DNA of 64,000 nucleotides, taken from NCBI GenBank assembly GCA_026125895.1, contig JAHCKG010000004.1, forward strand, positions 1 to 64,000, given 5' to 3'. This DNA comes from Pseudolabrys sp. GTDB lineage: Bacteria > Pseudomonadota > Alphaproteobacteria > Rhizobiales > Xanthobacteraceae. Positions 23,923 to 32,715 of this stretch are shown here, piece after piece; within the stretch, counting starts at the first letter, position 1, and each line of letters opens with the position of its first letter. A program made the translations under genes and the position numbers. The notes beneath the pieces were generated by a model. That model was not told where the DNA came from and ran no database searches. It was given only the letters and a program-made list of their open reading frames with translations.

Positions 23923-25179
23923 ATGACGCGATCGAACAGACCCGACCACATCCGCCTGACCTCACATCCGACGCCCGGCGGCAAGCCGCGCTTCCCCCTG
24001 CACTGGGGCGCGGCCACGGCACGCGAGCGCGGGCCGATCATCGGCACTGTGTCGCGCCCTGCCGATCGCAACGTCGTGGGCACGCACGGGGGCTCCTATT
24101 CGGTCTATCGCGCGCTCGCGGTATCCGCCGGCGCGCTCGATCCGATCCGCCGCCCTGATCTCACCAACACCTATCCGGCGGAAGACATCGGTCCGTTCGG
24201 ACAGTGGAGCGAGCCGAGGCGCATCGTCTCGCTCGACCCGTGGGGCCATCGCGTCTCTGCCGACTTCAAGGACGAGATCGCCGAAGGCGTCGATATCCGC
24301 CCGAGCATCGCCATCACCAAGGCGCGGCTCGATCTCATCGAATTGCAGGACGCCATCCGCGCCGGCCGCCTCAAGCCGGATGGCGACCTGGTGCACGACA
24401 ACGGCAGCGTCAGCGTCACCAAGATCGCGGTCGATCCGGTGTGGTACCTGCCCGGCGTCGCCGAGCGCTTCGGCACTTCGGAAGGCGCGCTGCGCCGCGT
24501 GCTGTTCGAGCAGACCGCCGGCATGTTCCCCGAACTCGTCACCCGCCCCGATTTGCAGGTGTTCCTGCCGCCGATCGGCGGCATCACCGTCTATCTGTTC
24601 GGCGACGTCGGCAAGCTCAACAAGCCGGCGACGAAGATCACCTGCCGCGTGCACGACGAATGCAACGGCTCCGACGTGTTCGGCTCCGACATCTGCACCT
24701 GCCGGCCCTACCTCATTCACGGCATCGAGGAATGCGTGCGCGGCGGCCAGGAAGGCGGCCTCGGCGTCATCGTCTATAACCGCAAGGAAGGCCGCGCGCT
24801 CGGCGAGGTCACCAAATTCCTCGTCTACAATGCGCGCAAGCGTCAGGAAGGCGGCGACGCCGCCGCCGCCTACTTCGAGCGCACCGAATGCGTCGCCGGC
24901 GTGCAGGACGCCCGCTTCCAGCAACTGATGCCGGACGTCATCCACTGGCTCGGCCTCAAGCGGCTTGATCGTTTCATCTCGATGAGCGACATGAAGCACG
25001 ATGCGCTGGTGTCGCAGGGCATCGACATCGTCGAGCGCGTGCCTATTCCGGACGACATGATCCCGGCCGACGCCCATGTCGAGATCGCCGCGAAGAAGGC
25101 GGCCGGCTATTACACGCCGGACGCCGTCAAGCCCGACGAATTGTCCGGCACCGTCGGCCGCGACCTCAAGAAATACTGA
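23923..25179 (+). CDS. urc1: Urc1: GTP cyclohydrolase II-like protein of uracil catabolism
   Basis: A protein of 418 residues with about 200 N-terminal residues of unknown fold and a C-terminal GTP cyclohydrolase II-like domain. The zinc cysteines are intact: C247, C258 and C260 in the C-x10-C-x-C arrangement (ECNGSDVFGSDICTC). The RibA catalytic motif Y-x-R-x-E-G-R is present as YNRKEGR. There is no RibB domain and no other rib gene nearby. With DUF1688 and uracil phosphoribosyltransferase downstream, this is the URC1 partner of the pathway defined in the yeast Lachancea kluyveri, degrading uracil through a nucleotide intermediate. ATG 23923 is preferred; GTG 23875 is possible. No strong ribosome site is visible for either. 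Confidence 0.85.
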   Translation: MTRSNRPDHIRLTSHPTPGGKPRFPLHWGAATARERGPIIGTVSRPADRNVVGTHGGSYSVYRALAVSAGALDPIRRPDLTNTYPAEDIGPFGQWSEPRRIVSLDPWGHRVSADFKDEIAEGVDIRPSIAITKARLDLIELQDAIRAGRLKPDGDLVHDNGSVSVTKIAVDPVWYLPGVAERFGTSEGALRRVLFEQTAGMFPELVTRPDLQVFLPPIGGITVYLFGDVGKLNKPATKITCRVHDECNGSDVFGSDICTCRPYLIHGIEECVRGGQEGGLGVIVYNRKEGRALGEVTKFLVYNARKRQEGGDAAAAYFERTECVAGVQDARFQQLMPDVIHWLGLKRLDRFISMSDMKHDALVSQGIDIVERVPIPDDMIPADAHVEIAAKKAAGYYTPDAVKPDELSGTVGRDLKKY

Positions 25180-25218
25180 GCGCGCGCCCCTTCCCCTTTG
25201 CAAAGCAAGCCGAGCCCG

Positions 25219-26451
25219 ATGACATCGGACACCGCAGCCGCACTTTCGCTTCTTACCGCCGATGCCGTGCGCTCGCGCGCGCATCGGCTGCTGGCGCTCG
25301 GCCTCGAGGGCCGGCTGCCGCATTTCCAGGTCGAGATCGGCAAGCTCGACAAGGTCGCCGATCGCGTCATCGCCGTGACCCGCGCCGCGTATCCGAATCT
25401 CGACGTGCCGTTTCATTCGCGCTGGCGGCATTTCGTCCATCAGGGCGACGATCGCTTCGCTACGCTGGCGGCGACGGCATCGTGGCCTGATGCTGCGGCC
25501 CGGGCGCGCGCCGAATTCGATCTCGCCATCGTCAGCGTCTTTCTCGATGCCGGCGCCGGCCCGCAGTGGCGCTATACGGATCCAACGGGCGGCGAACGCA
25601 TCGGCCGCTCCGAGGGCCTGGCGCTCGCCAGCCTCGACATGTTCGCCGCCGGAGCCTTCTCCGCCGATCCGGGCGATCCCTTGCGCGTCGATGCCGCGCG
25701 TCTCGCGCAACTGAGCGCCGAGGACCTGGCGCGCGGCTTTCAGGTCACGACCGACAATCCGCTGGTCGGACTCGACGGCCGCGCCGCGCTGCTGCGCCGC
25801 GTCGGCGACCTGATCGCCTGGAAGCCGGACGTATTTGCCCGTCACGACAGCGCGCGTCCGGGCGGACTGTACGACCATCTCGCCGCGGCGCATGGCAACG
25901 CCGTCGCCGCGCCGGACATTCTCGTCGCCCTGCTGCGCGAGCTCGGCCCCATCTGGCCGTCGCGCCTGTCGCTCGGCGGCGTGCCGCTCGGCGATTGCTG
26001 GCGGCATCGCTCGCTCGTCACCGACGATGCCACCTCGGGTCTCGTGCCGCTGCACAAGCTGTCACAATGGCTGTCCTATTCGCTGATCGAGCCCTTACAA
26101 CGCGCCGGCGTCACGGTCAGCAATATCGACGGCCTCACCGGGCTCGCCGAGTATCGCAACGGGGGTCTGTTCGTCGATGCTTCCGTCTTGAACCTGCACG
26201 ACCCGGTGCAGATCCTCAAAGCGCACGACGTCTCGTCCGAACTCGTCGTCGAATGGCGCAGCCTCACCGTGGCGCTGCTTGACCGGCTCGCCGATGTCAT
26301 CCGCGGCCGGCTCGGCCTGAATGCCGAGACGCTGCCGCTCGCCCGCATTCTCGAGGGCGGCACCTGGGCCGCCGGCCGCGCCATCGCGCTGGAGAAGCGT
26401 GAAGGCGGCACGCCGCCCATCACGGTGATCAGCGACGGAACGGTTTTCTAA
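25219..26451 (+). CDS. urc4: Urc4: DUF1688 protein of uracil catabolism
   Basis: A protein of 410 residues matching DUF1688 (URC4/Urg3). Landmarks are [20 protein letters not shown] at the start, [10 protein letters not shown] near 70, [20 protein letters not shown] near 120-140, a central GGLYDHLA region, and [15 protein letters not shown] with the late [15 protein letters not shown] segment. The family is required for growth on uracil in the yeast URC pathway, but its chemistry is not assigned. The gene lies between urc1 and upp on the same strand, 39 and 10 bases away, consistent with one operon. ATG 25219 gives the normal family start. Confidence 0.9.
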   Translation: MTSDTAAALSLLTADAVRSRAHRLLALGLEGRLPHFQVEIGKLDKVADRVIAVTRAAYPNLDVPFHSRWRHFVHQGDDRFATLAATASWPDAAARARAEFDLAIVSVFLDAGAGPQWRYTDPTGGERIGRSEGLALASLDMFAAGAFSADPGDPLRVDAARLAQLSAEDLARGFQVTTDNPLVGLDGRAALLRRVGDLIAWKPDVFARHDSARPGGLYDHLAAAHGNAVAAPDILVALLRELGPIWPSRLSLGGVPLGDCWRHRSLVTDDATSGLVPLHKLSQWLSYSLIEPLQRAGVTVSNIDGLTGLAEYRNGGLFVDASVLNLHDPVQILKAHDVSSELVVEWRSLTVALLDRLADVIRGRLGLNAETLPLARILEGGTWAAGRAIALEKREGGTPPITVISDGTVF

Positions 26452-26461
26452 GGAGACTCTC

Positions 26462-27091
26462 ATGGAAGGCGTGACCATCGTCGACCATCCGCTGGTGCAG
26501 CACAAGCTGACGCTGTTGCGCGACAAGAACCGCTCGACCAAGTCGTTCCGCGAGCTGCTCGGCGAGATCGGCATGCTGCTCTGCTACGAGGTCACCCGCG
26601 ACCTGCCGCTGGAAATGACCGAGATCGAAACGCCGATCGCGCGCATGAAGTCGCCGCTGCTGGCCGGCAAGAAGCTGGTGTTCGCGCCGATCCTGCGCGC
26701 CGGCCTCACCTTCGTCGAAGGCATGCTCGATCTCGTGCCGGCGGCGCGCGTCGCCCATATCGGCATGTACCGCGATCCGGACTCGCATTCGGCGGTCGAA
26801 TACTTCTTCAAGGCGCCGACCGATCTCGAGGAGCGGCTCGTAATCGTCGTGGCGCCGATTCTGGCGACCGCCAACACGGTGGTCGCCGCCATCGACCGGC
26901 TCAAGGAGCGCGGCGCGAAAGAGATTCGGCTGGTGTGCATGGTGAGCGCGCCGGAAGGCATGGAGCGCGTGCGCGGCATTCATCCCGACGTGCGCGTCTG
27001 GACCGCCGCGATCGACGAAGGCCTCAATGACGAGGCCTTCATCGTGCCGGGACTGGGCGATGCCGGCGACCGCGCCTACGGCACGCGGTAA
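26462..27091 (+). CDS. upp: Uracil phosphoribosyltransferase (URC6-type)
   Basis: A protein of 209 residues, full length. It opens [20 protein letters not shown], a very conserved Upp start. PRPP-binding features follow: [20 protein letters not shown], the IGMYRDP strand, [20 protein letters not shown] in place of the usual D-P-M-L-A-T-G-x-S loop, and a C-terminal [22 protein letters not shown]. It makes UMP from uracil and PRPP. AAGGAG overlaps the urc4 stop, so the gene is the third of the operon, where the first step of the URC pathway needs exactly this activity. The altered PRPP loop (APILATANT) is worth noting. Confidence 0.95.
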   Translation: MEGVTIVDHPLVQHKLTLLRDKNRSTKSFRELLGEIGMLLCYEVTRDLPLEMTEIETPIARMKSPLLAGKKLVFAPILRAGLTFVEGMLDLVPAARVAHIGMYRDPDSHSAVEYFFKAPTDLEERLVIVVAPILATANTVVAAIDRLKERGAKEIRLVCMVSAPEGMERVRGIHPDVRVWTAAIDEGLNDEAFIVPGLGDAGDRAYGTR

Positions 27092-27097
27092 AGAGAC

Positions 27098-28615
27098 CTA
27101 CATCGTCGCGCCGATCTGCCAAGGCACAAATTCGAGATCGCCATAGCCGAGGCCTTCCGACTTGGTGCGCTCGCCGGAGGCGACCTTGAGCACCTTGGCG
27201 AAGATCTCGTCGCCTTTCGTCTCGAGCGAGACGCCTTCAAGAACATCGCCGCAGTTGATGTCCATGTCCTCGGTCATCGTCTCGTAGACGTAGTTGTTGG
27301 TGGCGAGCTTGATCGACGGCGTCGGCTTGCAGCCGAAGGCCGAGCCACGCCCCGTCGTGAAGCACATCACGTTGCAGCCGCCGGCCACCTGCCCCGTGGC
27401 GCCGACCGGATCGTAGCCCGGCGTGTCCATGAAGACGAAGCCACGCTCGCGGATCGGCTGGGCGTATTCATAGACGGCACGCAAGGTCGTCGAGCCGCCT
27501 TTCGCTGCCGCGCCGAGCGACTTCTCAAGGATGGTGGTCAGGCCGCCCGCCTTGTTGCCCGGTGACGGGTTGTTGTTCATCTCGCCGCGATTGCGCGTCG
27601 TGTAGTCTTCCCACCAGCGGATGCGCTCGACCAGTTTCTCGCCGACGCTGCGATTCATGGCCCGGCGGGTCAGCAGATGCTCGGCGCCGTAGATCTCCGG
27701 CGTCTCGGCCAGCACGCCGGTGCCGCCGTGCTTAACCAGCTTGTCCACGGCCGCGCCGAGCGCCGGATTGGCGGTGATGCCGGAATAGCCGTCCGAGCCG
27801 CCGCATTGCAGCGCCAGCACGATCTCGGAGGCCGGCCGCGTCTCGCGTTTGGCCTTCGCCGCCACCGGCAGCATGGCTTTGACGCGTTCGACGCCTTCGG
27901 CGACCGTCTTGCGCGTGCCGCCGACCGCCTGGATCGTCATGCTCTGGAAATGCTCGCCTTCGACGAGGCCGCTTTCGTCCTTCAGGCGGTCGATCTGAAA
28001 CATCTCGCAGCCAAGCCCGACCATCAGCGCCGCTCCGAGATTGGGATGCGTGGCATAGCCCCATTGCGTCCGCGCCAGCACGTCCCAGCCCTCGCCGCGG
28101 TTCGCCATGCCGCAGCCGGTGCCATGGACGAATGGGACGATGCCGTCGATTTCCGGATAGTCGTCGAGAATGCCGGAGCGGCTGACCTCTTCGGCGATGA
28201 ACTTGGCGACGGTGGCCGAACAGTTCACCGAAGTGAGCACGCCGATGTAATTGCGCGTCCCGGTCCGGCCGCTCGGCCGCACATAGCCTTCGAACGTCGC
28301 GCGCAGCTCCGGCGGCAGCACCTCGTCGTTGCGGGCGCCTTCGGCGTGACGATAGTCACGGGCGAAGTCGTGCATCGACACATTATGCTCGTGCACCCAG
28401 TCGCCCGGCGCGATCGGCTTTGAAGCGAAGCCGATGATCTGGCCGTATTTGCGCACCGGCTCGTCCACGGCAATCGGCACCACCGCCATCTTGTGACCGC
28501 GCGGGATGCGCGCTTGCGCCGTCACGCCGGCGGCGGAAGTGCCCTGCGCAACCTGATCGACGGCGACGATGACGTTGTCGCCGGCGGAAAGTCGGATGAT
28601 GCGCGGTTCGGCCAT
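27098..28615 (-). CDS. Altronate/galactarate dehydratase family protein (UxaA-like)
   Basis: A protein of 505 residues containing the N-terminal SAF region (about 1-95, with IPRGHKMAVVPIAVDEPVRK) and the C-terminal UxaA/GarD catalytic region. Characteristic stretches are GYVRPSGRTGTRNYIGVLTS, PFVHGTGCGM, LALQCGGSDGYSGITANPAL, GEMNNNPSPGNKAGGLTTIL and FMDTPGYDPVGATGQVAGG. The family dehydrates sugar acids such as altronate or galactarate. ATG 28615 has AGGAGG 7 bases upstream. It follows a TRAP transporter closely on the same strand, implying uptake and dehydration of an acidic sugar under the divergent GntR regulator. The exact sugar acid is not determinable. Confidence 0.9.
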   Translation of the reverse strand: MAEPRIIRLSAGDNVIVAVDQVAQGTSAAGVTAQARIPRGHKMAVVPIAVDEPVRKYGQIIGFASKPIAPGDWVHEHNVSMHDFARDYRHAEGARNDEVLPPELRATFEGYVRPSGRTGTRNYIGVLTSVNCSATVAKFIAEEVSRSGILDDYPEIDGIVPFVHGTGCGMANRGEGWDVLARTQWGYATHPNLGAALMVGLGCEMFQIDRLKDESGLVEGEHFQSMTIQAVGGTRKTVAEGVERVKAMLPVAAKAKRETRPASEIVLALQCGGSDGYSGITANPALGAAVDKLVKHGGTGVLAETPEIYGAEHLLTRRAMNRSVGEKLVERIRWWEDYTTRNRGEMNNNPSPGNKAGGLTTILEKSLGAAAKGGSTTLRAVYEYAQPIRERGFVFMDTPGYDPVGATGQVAGGCNVMCFTTGRGSAFGCKPTPSIKLATNNYVYETMTEDMDINCGDVLEGVSLETKGDEIFAKVLKVASGERTKSEGLGYGDLEFVPWQIGATM

Positions 28616-28625
28616 CGCCAACCTC

Positions 28626-29906
28626 CTATTTGAGGAATCCGAGCATGCGCGGCAGCCACAAGGTCAATTCGGGGATGAAGGTCACGGCGATCAGCGACCC
28701 GATCAGCGGAATGAGCCACGGGATGATGGCCATGGTCGTGCGTTCAATCGACAGGTTGGCGATCCGCGACAGCACGAACAGCACCATGCCGAGCGGCGGA
28801 TGCAGCAGGCCGATCATGAGATTGAGCGTCATCATCACGCCGAAATGCACCGGGTCGATGCCGACCTTGAGGATGACGGGCATCAGGACCGGCACCAGAA
28901 TGCTGATCGAGGCGATGGGCTCGAGAAAGCAGCCGACCACGAGCAGCAGAATGTTCGACAGGACGAGGATGACGTGCCGGTTGTCGGTCATCGCCAGCAG
29001 CGACTGCGTCATCGCCTCGGTGAGCTGCGTGGTCGTGAGCACCCAGCCGAACAGCGAAGCGGCGCCGACGATGAGCAGGACGCCGGCCGTGGTTTCGACG
29101 GTGTCCATCGTCACCTTGTAGAACATCTTCCAAGACAGCGACTTGTAGACGAACAGGCCGAGCATGATCGCCCAGCTGCAGGCGGCGATTGCCGCTTCCG
29201 TCGGCGTGAACCAGCCGAAGGTCATGCCGCCGACGATGATCGCCGGCGTCAGCAACGCCGGGAACGCAGCGATGAAGGTGATGCCCAGGGTGCGCCAGCG
29301 GAACGCCTGGTCGCGGCCCATGCCGTAGCGCCGCGCGCAGTAATATACGTAGCCCATCATGAAGGCGGTCATCACCAGCCCAGGAATGATGCCGCCGAGA
29401 AACAGCGCGCCGATCGAGACGTTGCCCATCATGCCGTAGATGACGAAGGGCAGCGACGGCGGGATGATCGGGCCGAGGGTCGAAGACGCCGCGGTGACGC
29501 CGACCGCGAACTCGGTCGAGTAGCCGTGGTCCTTCATCGCCTTGATCTCGATGGTACCGAGGCCCGCCGCATCGGCGATGGCGGTGCCCGACATGCCGGC
29601 GAAGATGACCGAACCGATGATGTTGACATGCGCCAGGCCGCCGCGCGTCCAGCCGGCGAGCGCCACCGCGAAATCGTAGATGCGGTTGGTGATACCGGCC
29701 GAATTCATCAGGTTGCCGGCGAGGATGAAGAACGGCACCGCCAGCAGCGGAAAGCTGTCGATGCCGCCCGCCATGCGGTGCAGGATGACGAAATCCGGCA
29801 GGCCGGCGATGAAGTGCGTGTAGACGAATGACGACGCGGCAAGCGCGATGAATACCGGCACGCCGGCCACGAGCACCGCGATGAACAGGAGAGCGACGAG
29901 GACCAT
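28626..29906 (-). CDS. dctM: TRAP transporter large permease (DctM)
   Basis: A membrane protein of 426 residues with about 12 hydrophobic helices, the DctM/SiaM architecture. Family stretches include HRMAGGIDSFPLLAVPFFIL, GNLMNSAGIT, GSVIFAGMSGTAIADAAGLG, TAASSTLGPIIPPSLPFVIY and LMIGLLHPPLGMVLF. It is the sodium-coupled transport subunit working with DctQ (18 bases upstream on this strand) and DctP. The stop codon lies next to the ribosome site of the dehydratase gene, so these genes form one transcription unit. Confidence 0.93.
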   Translation of the reverse strand: MVLVALLFIAVLVAGVPVFIALAASSFVYTHFIAGLPDFVILHRMAGGIDSFPLLAVPFFILAGNLMNSAGITNRIYDFAVALAGWTRGGLAHVNIIGSVIFAGMSGTAIADAAGLGTIEIKAMKDHGYSTEFAVGVTAASSTLGPIIPPSLPFVIYGMMGNVSIGALFLGGIIPGLVMTAFMMGYVYYCARRYGMGRDQAFRWRTLGITFIAAFPALLTPAIIVGGMTFGWFTPTEAAIAACSWAIMLGLFVYKSLSWKMFYKVTMDTVETTAGVLLIVGAASLFGWVLTTTQLTEAMTQSLLAMTDNRHVILVLSNILLLVVGCFLEPIASISILVPVLMPVILKVGIDPVHFGVMMTLNLMIGLLHPPLGMVLFVLSRIANLSIERTTMAIIPWLIPLIGSLIAVTFIPELTLWLPRMLGFLK

Positions 29907-29924
29907 AACGATATTCCCTGCCGC

Positions 29925-30488
29925 TCAGTCCGCGGCGATCGTGTCGGTGACGGCGTGCGGCTTCTTCCAATGCATGCGTGCGTTGCGCCAGACATTGATC
30001 GCCTGACGAATGAGCATCAGGAAGCAGCCGAACGACACGCCGGCGTAGACCCAGCTCATCGACAGGTCGAACACGGTCATCCGCTGGATGCCCATGCGCT
30101 CGATGATGGTCACCGAGATGTAGGCGAGGAAGGCCATGAAAACCAATTTCACGATATCGACCGCGGCGAGCAGCACTTGGCGCGCCAAGCCCGGCTTCAT
30201 CACGTTCGACAAAAGCTCGACGGCGATGTGGGTATTGCGCCGCGTCACCATGGCACCGCCGATGAACACGACCCACATCAAGCCGTAACGCGCGATTTCC
30301 TCGGTCCACGACAGGCTGTCGTTGAGGATGTAGCGCGTGAAGAACTGCAGGAATACGATAAACGCCAGCCCCCAGAAGATGGCGAAGGCAAGCCAGTCTT
30401 CCGGATGACGTTCGATGACGATCTCGGCGTCCTCGGCGACGATGAGGTGGACGGTGTCTTCGGGGGGGTGTTTGTGTTCGTTGCTCAT
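29925..30488 (-). CDS. dctQ: TRAP transporter small permease (DctQ)
   Basis: A protein of 187 residues with four transmembrane helices, the DctQ fold. Helix 1 starts near 30 (DWLAFAIFWGLAFIVFLQFF), followed by the conserved SLSWTEEIARYGLMWVVFIG segment and a GAMVTRRNTHIAVELL loop. A charged N-terminus of about 28 residues (with KHPPEDTVHL) is longer than usual. ATG 30488 is chosen because the upstream in-frame codons overlap the repeat at 30510-30584. It is partnered with DctM downstream and DctP upstream. Confidence 0.9.
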   Translation of the reverse strand: MSNEHKHPPEDTVHLIVAEDAEIVIERHPEDWLAFAIFWGLAFIVFLQFFTRYILNDSLSWTEEIARYGLMWVVFIGGAMVTRRNTHIAVELLSNVMKPGLARQVLLAAVDIVKLVFMAFLAYISVTIIERMGIQRMTVFDLSMSWVYAGVSFGCFLMLIRQAINVWRNARMHWKKPHAVTDTIAAD

Positions 30489-30509
30489 GCACTGCCTTGC
30501 AAGAAATGA

Positions 30510-30584
30510 CCGCTCGCCCCCGCAAAAGCGGGGGCCCAGTTCTTTGGCCAAGATCTGGGTTCCCGCTTCCGCGGGAACGAGCGG
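30510..30584. repeat. Dispersed palindromic element, copy 2 of 3
   Basis: A 75-base element with outer arms CCGCTC and GAGCGG, inner hairpins CCCCCGCAAAAGCGGGGG and TTCCCGCTTCCGCGGGAA, and the CCCAG spacer seen in copies 1 and 3. It lies between dctP and dctQ inside the TRAP operon, so it may stabilise the dctP message end or reduce expression of the permeases. Confidence 0.75.
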
Positions 30585-30613
30585 AGTTTAAGGTCGGCCT
30601 GATACGCCCGACG

Positions 30614-31603
30614 TTACTTCAGCGCCTGCAGCGCGTCGTATTCGGCCTTGGTCCAGCCGGCGCCGGCGGAAGTGTCGTTGTGGAGCGGGATCGCGGCGGC
30701 CCGGAACGCGGCGCGGTCCGGCTCGATCACGGTCTTGCCCATCTTGCGGAACTCGTCGGCCAGCTTCAGTTCCGACTCGCGAATCTGATCGGTGACCTTG
30801 GTCGCCGCCTGCTTGAGCACGCTCTCGAACACCTTCTTGTCGGCATCCGACATCTTCGCCCAGACGTGGCCGCCGACGATCGTGACCAGCGACTCGGTGA
30901 TGTGGCCGGACAGCATGATGTGCGACTGCACTTCGTAGAACTTCTTCGCCATGATGGTCGGCAGCGGGTTTTCCTGCCCATCCACGGTGCCCTGCTGAAG
31001 CGCGAGATAGACTTCGGCAAAGGCGATCGGCGTGGCATTGGCGCCCACCGACTTGGTGAACATAAGGAACAGCGGCGCCGGCGGCACGCGAAGCTTCATG
31101 CCCTTCATGTCTTCCGGCTTGTTGATCGCCTTGTTGGCGGTCAAATGGCGCTGGCCGTAGTAGTTCAGCGCCATGATCTTGTGCTTGGTCTTGTCCTCGT
31201 AGCCCTTGGCGATGTCGCGGAAGAGCTGGCTGTCGCGATAGGCGATGAAGTGATTGAAGTCGCGCAGGATGTAGGGCGCGTTGGTGATGGAGAGCGGCTT
31301 GTGGATCGAACCGGCAAAGGCGACGCCGGTATAGATGATGTCCACGGTGCCGAGGCCGAGGCCTTCGTTGATCTGGTTTTCGTTGCCGAGCTGCGAGGCC
31401 GGGAACACGCCGATCTCGTAGCGGCCGCCGGTCTGCTTCTTGATCTCCTCGGCCGCCCACAGCGCCTGGGTGTGATACGGCTCGGAGGTCTCGTAGACGT
31501 GCGCCCATTTCAGCTTGGTCTGCGCCGCGGCTGGGCCGGCAAGCCCGGCGAGCGCAAGGGCAATCGCCGCGCCCATGACAAGGCGCGCTTGGAATTTAGA
31601 CAT
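30614..31603 (-). CDS. dctP: TRAP transporter substrate-binding protein (DctP)
   Basis: A periplasmic protein of 329 residues with a cleavable signal peptide (about 1-27, ALALAGLAGPAAAQ). The DctP fold shows KLKWAHVYETSEPYHTQALW, GRYEIGVFPASQLGNENQI and GMKLRVPPAPLFLMFTKSVG, which includes the conserved Arg that binds the carboxylate of TRAP substrates, then ALQQGTVDGQENPLPTI. GGGAGGGAG lies just before ATG 31603. It is the first gene of the dctP-dctQ-dctM-dehydratase unit, and the carboxylate-binding arginine fits a sugar-acid ligand. Confidence 0.93.
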   Translation of the reverse strand: MSKFQARLVMGAAIALALAGLAGPAAAQTKLKWAHVYETSEPYHTQALWAAEEIKKQTGGRYEIGVFPASQLGNENQINEGLGLGTVDIIYTGVAFAGSIHKPLSITNAPYILRDFNHFIAYRDSQLFRDIAKGYEDKTKHKIMALNYYGQRHLTANKAINKPEDMKGMKLRVPPAPLFLMFTKSVGANATPIAFAEVYLALQQGTVDGQENPLPTIMAKKFYEVQSHIMLSGHITESLVTIVGGHVWAKMSDADKKVFESVLKQAATKVTDQIRESELKLADEFRKMGKTVIEPDRAAFRAAAIPLHNDTSAGAGWTKAEYDALQALK

Positions 31604-31719
31604 GTCGCTCCCTCCCCTAGGGGTGTTGGATGCGGGACTTGCGGGCCCGCTTATTGTTCGACGCGCGGGGCGCAACTCTGCCGCACCTGGGTCCGGTTGA
31701 GTTCGTCCCGCTCGCTGAC

Positions 31720-31729
31720 TAACATGTTA
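31720..31729. promoter_or_regulatory. Palindrome TAACATGTTA, candidate GntR operator
   Basis: A perfect 10-base palindrome two bases before the annotated gntR start and in the divergent region with dctP. Its core AACATGTT recurs in the 14-base palindrome at 32559-32572 upstream of the sugar ABC operon. Palindromes of this size are typical of FCD-type GntR regulators. No binding data exist here. Confidence 0.45.
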
Positions 31730-31731
31730 CT

Positions 31732-32460
31732 ATGGCCGAGCGCAGGCGCAAGCACCCATATGCCTTTCTTCCCGTCCTCAATCGCGAGGAGCGCGGCGGC
31801 ACGGTGCAGCGCATCCAGGACGCGATCCGGGACGCCATCGTCCGGCTGGACTTCCAGCCCGGCGAAAGCATTGACAAGTCTGCACTTTGCGCGCGCCTCA
31901 AGGTATCGCGCTTTCCGGTGTCGGAGGCGCTCGGCAAGCTCGCCGAGGAGGGCTTCATCAACGTCCTGCCGCAGCGCGGCACACTGGTGTCGCGTATCGA
32001 CCTCGCCGATTGCCGGCAGGCCATGTTCATCCGCCGCGCGCTGGAATGCGAGGCGATGCGCTCCATCGCACCCGCCATATCCGACGATCTTCTCAAGCAG
32101 CTCCGCACCAACCTCACCGCCCAGCGCCGCGTGATGGCCACCGACGACCGCGATACCTTTCATGCGCTCGATCTTCAGTTCCACGACCTGTTGCTCGGCG
32201 CCCTCGGCTATGAGCGCGTGGCCTCGGCGGTGGATGCGGCACGCGCCAATCTCGACCGCATGCGGCTCTTCATGTGCACGCCGACACGTCAAAGCGCGAC
32301 CTATGCCGAGCACGAGACAATTCTGGCCGCGTTGAGCGCCCGCCGCCCGGCGGAGGCGGCGCGCGCGATGCAATTGCATCTCAACGCCGTGATGACCGAG
32401 CTTGAGGATGTGGCAAAGATCAATCCGAACTCCGTCACGGCGGACAAGGGCGCCGACTGA
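31732..32460 (+). CDS. GntR-family regulator (FadR/FCD type)
   Basis: A protein of 242 residues. The N-terminal winged helix (about 25-90) shows RIQDAIRDAIVRLDFQPGES, LCARLKVSRFPVSEALGKLA and GFINVLPQRGTLVSRI. The helical FCD ligand domain (about 100-225) has FIRRALECEAMRSI and the metal-site-type H-D-L-L and H-E-T-I motifs (LQFHDLLLGAL, EHETILAALSA). It is divergent from the TRAP-dehydratase unit, so control of sugar-acid uptake is likely. The ATG at 31732 has no ribosome site and abuts a palindrome; a GTG at 31804 preceded by GAGGAG is an alternative start but would trim the sequence close to the HTH. Confidence 0.9.
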   Translation: MAERRRKHPYAFLPVLNREERGGTVQRIQDAIRDAIVRLDFQPGESIDKSALCARLKVSRFPVSEALGKLAEEGFINVLPQRGTLVSRIDLADCRQAMFIRRALECEAMRSIAPAISDDLLKQLRTNLTAQRRVMATDDRDTFHALDLQFHDLLLGALGYERVASAVDAARANLDRMRLFMCTPTRQSATYAEHETILAALSARRPAEAARAMQLHLNAVMTELEDVAKINPNSVTADKGAD

Positions 32461-32480
32461 GCCCGCGCAACGCATGCGGC

Positions 32481-32500
32481 GCTGCATCAATTAGTGCAGC
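32481..32500 (+). terminator. Small hairpin after gntR
   Basis: GCTGCA and TGCAGC pair around an 8-base AT-rich loop about 20 bases after the gntR stop. The stem is short and no long U-tract follows, so termination here would be weak. Confidence 0.3.
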
Positions 32501-32558
32501 ATTACTGACCTATCGCTTGGATCGCCGCTTATTAATCAGACATCGTACGAATTCAGCC

Positions 32559-32572
32559 ACAAACATGTTTGT
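32559..32572. promoter_or_regulatory. Palindrome ACAAACATGTTTGT upstream of the sugar ABC operon
   Basis: A perfect 14-base palindrome about 145 bases upstream of the binding-protein start, in a 255-base AT-rich gap that must hold the operon promoter. It shares AACATGTT with the palindrome beside the gntR start 840 bases away. It is probably an operator for the same or a related regulator. Confidence 0.5.
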
Positions 32573-32715
32573 TTGCTGCGTTGCGGAACTGGTCTCACAT
32601 TAAATTTCGGACATTTAGCGCATTGCCTTTTTAATTCGCTTTGCCTCCCAAAATTACCGCGTTATCTTTTTTGCAAGGCAGAAAACAAAAACGCGCCTTA
32701 TGGGAGGGATACCAG

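Noticed and set aside
23962-26055. Long open frame on the minus strand (about 697 codons) opposite urc1/urc4
   Set aside because: It runs antisense to two clearly recognised genes, has no family features, and long antisense frames are expected at this GC content.
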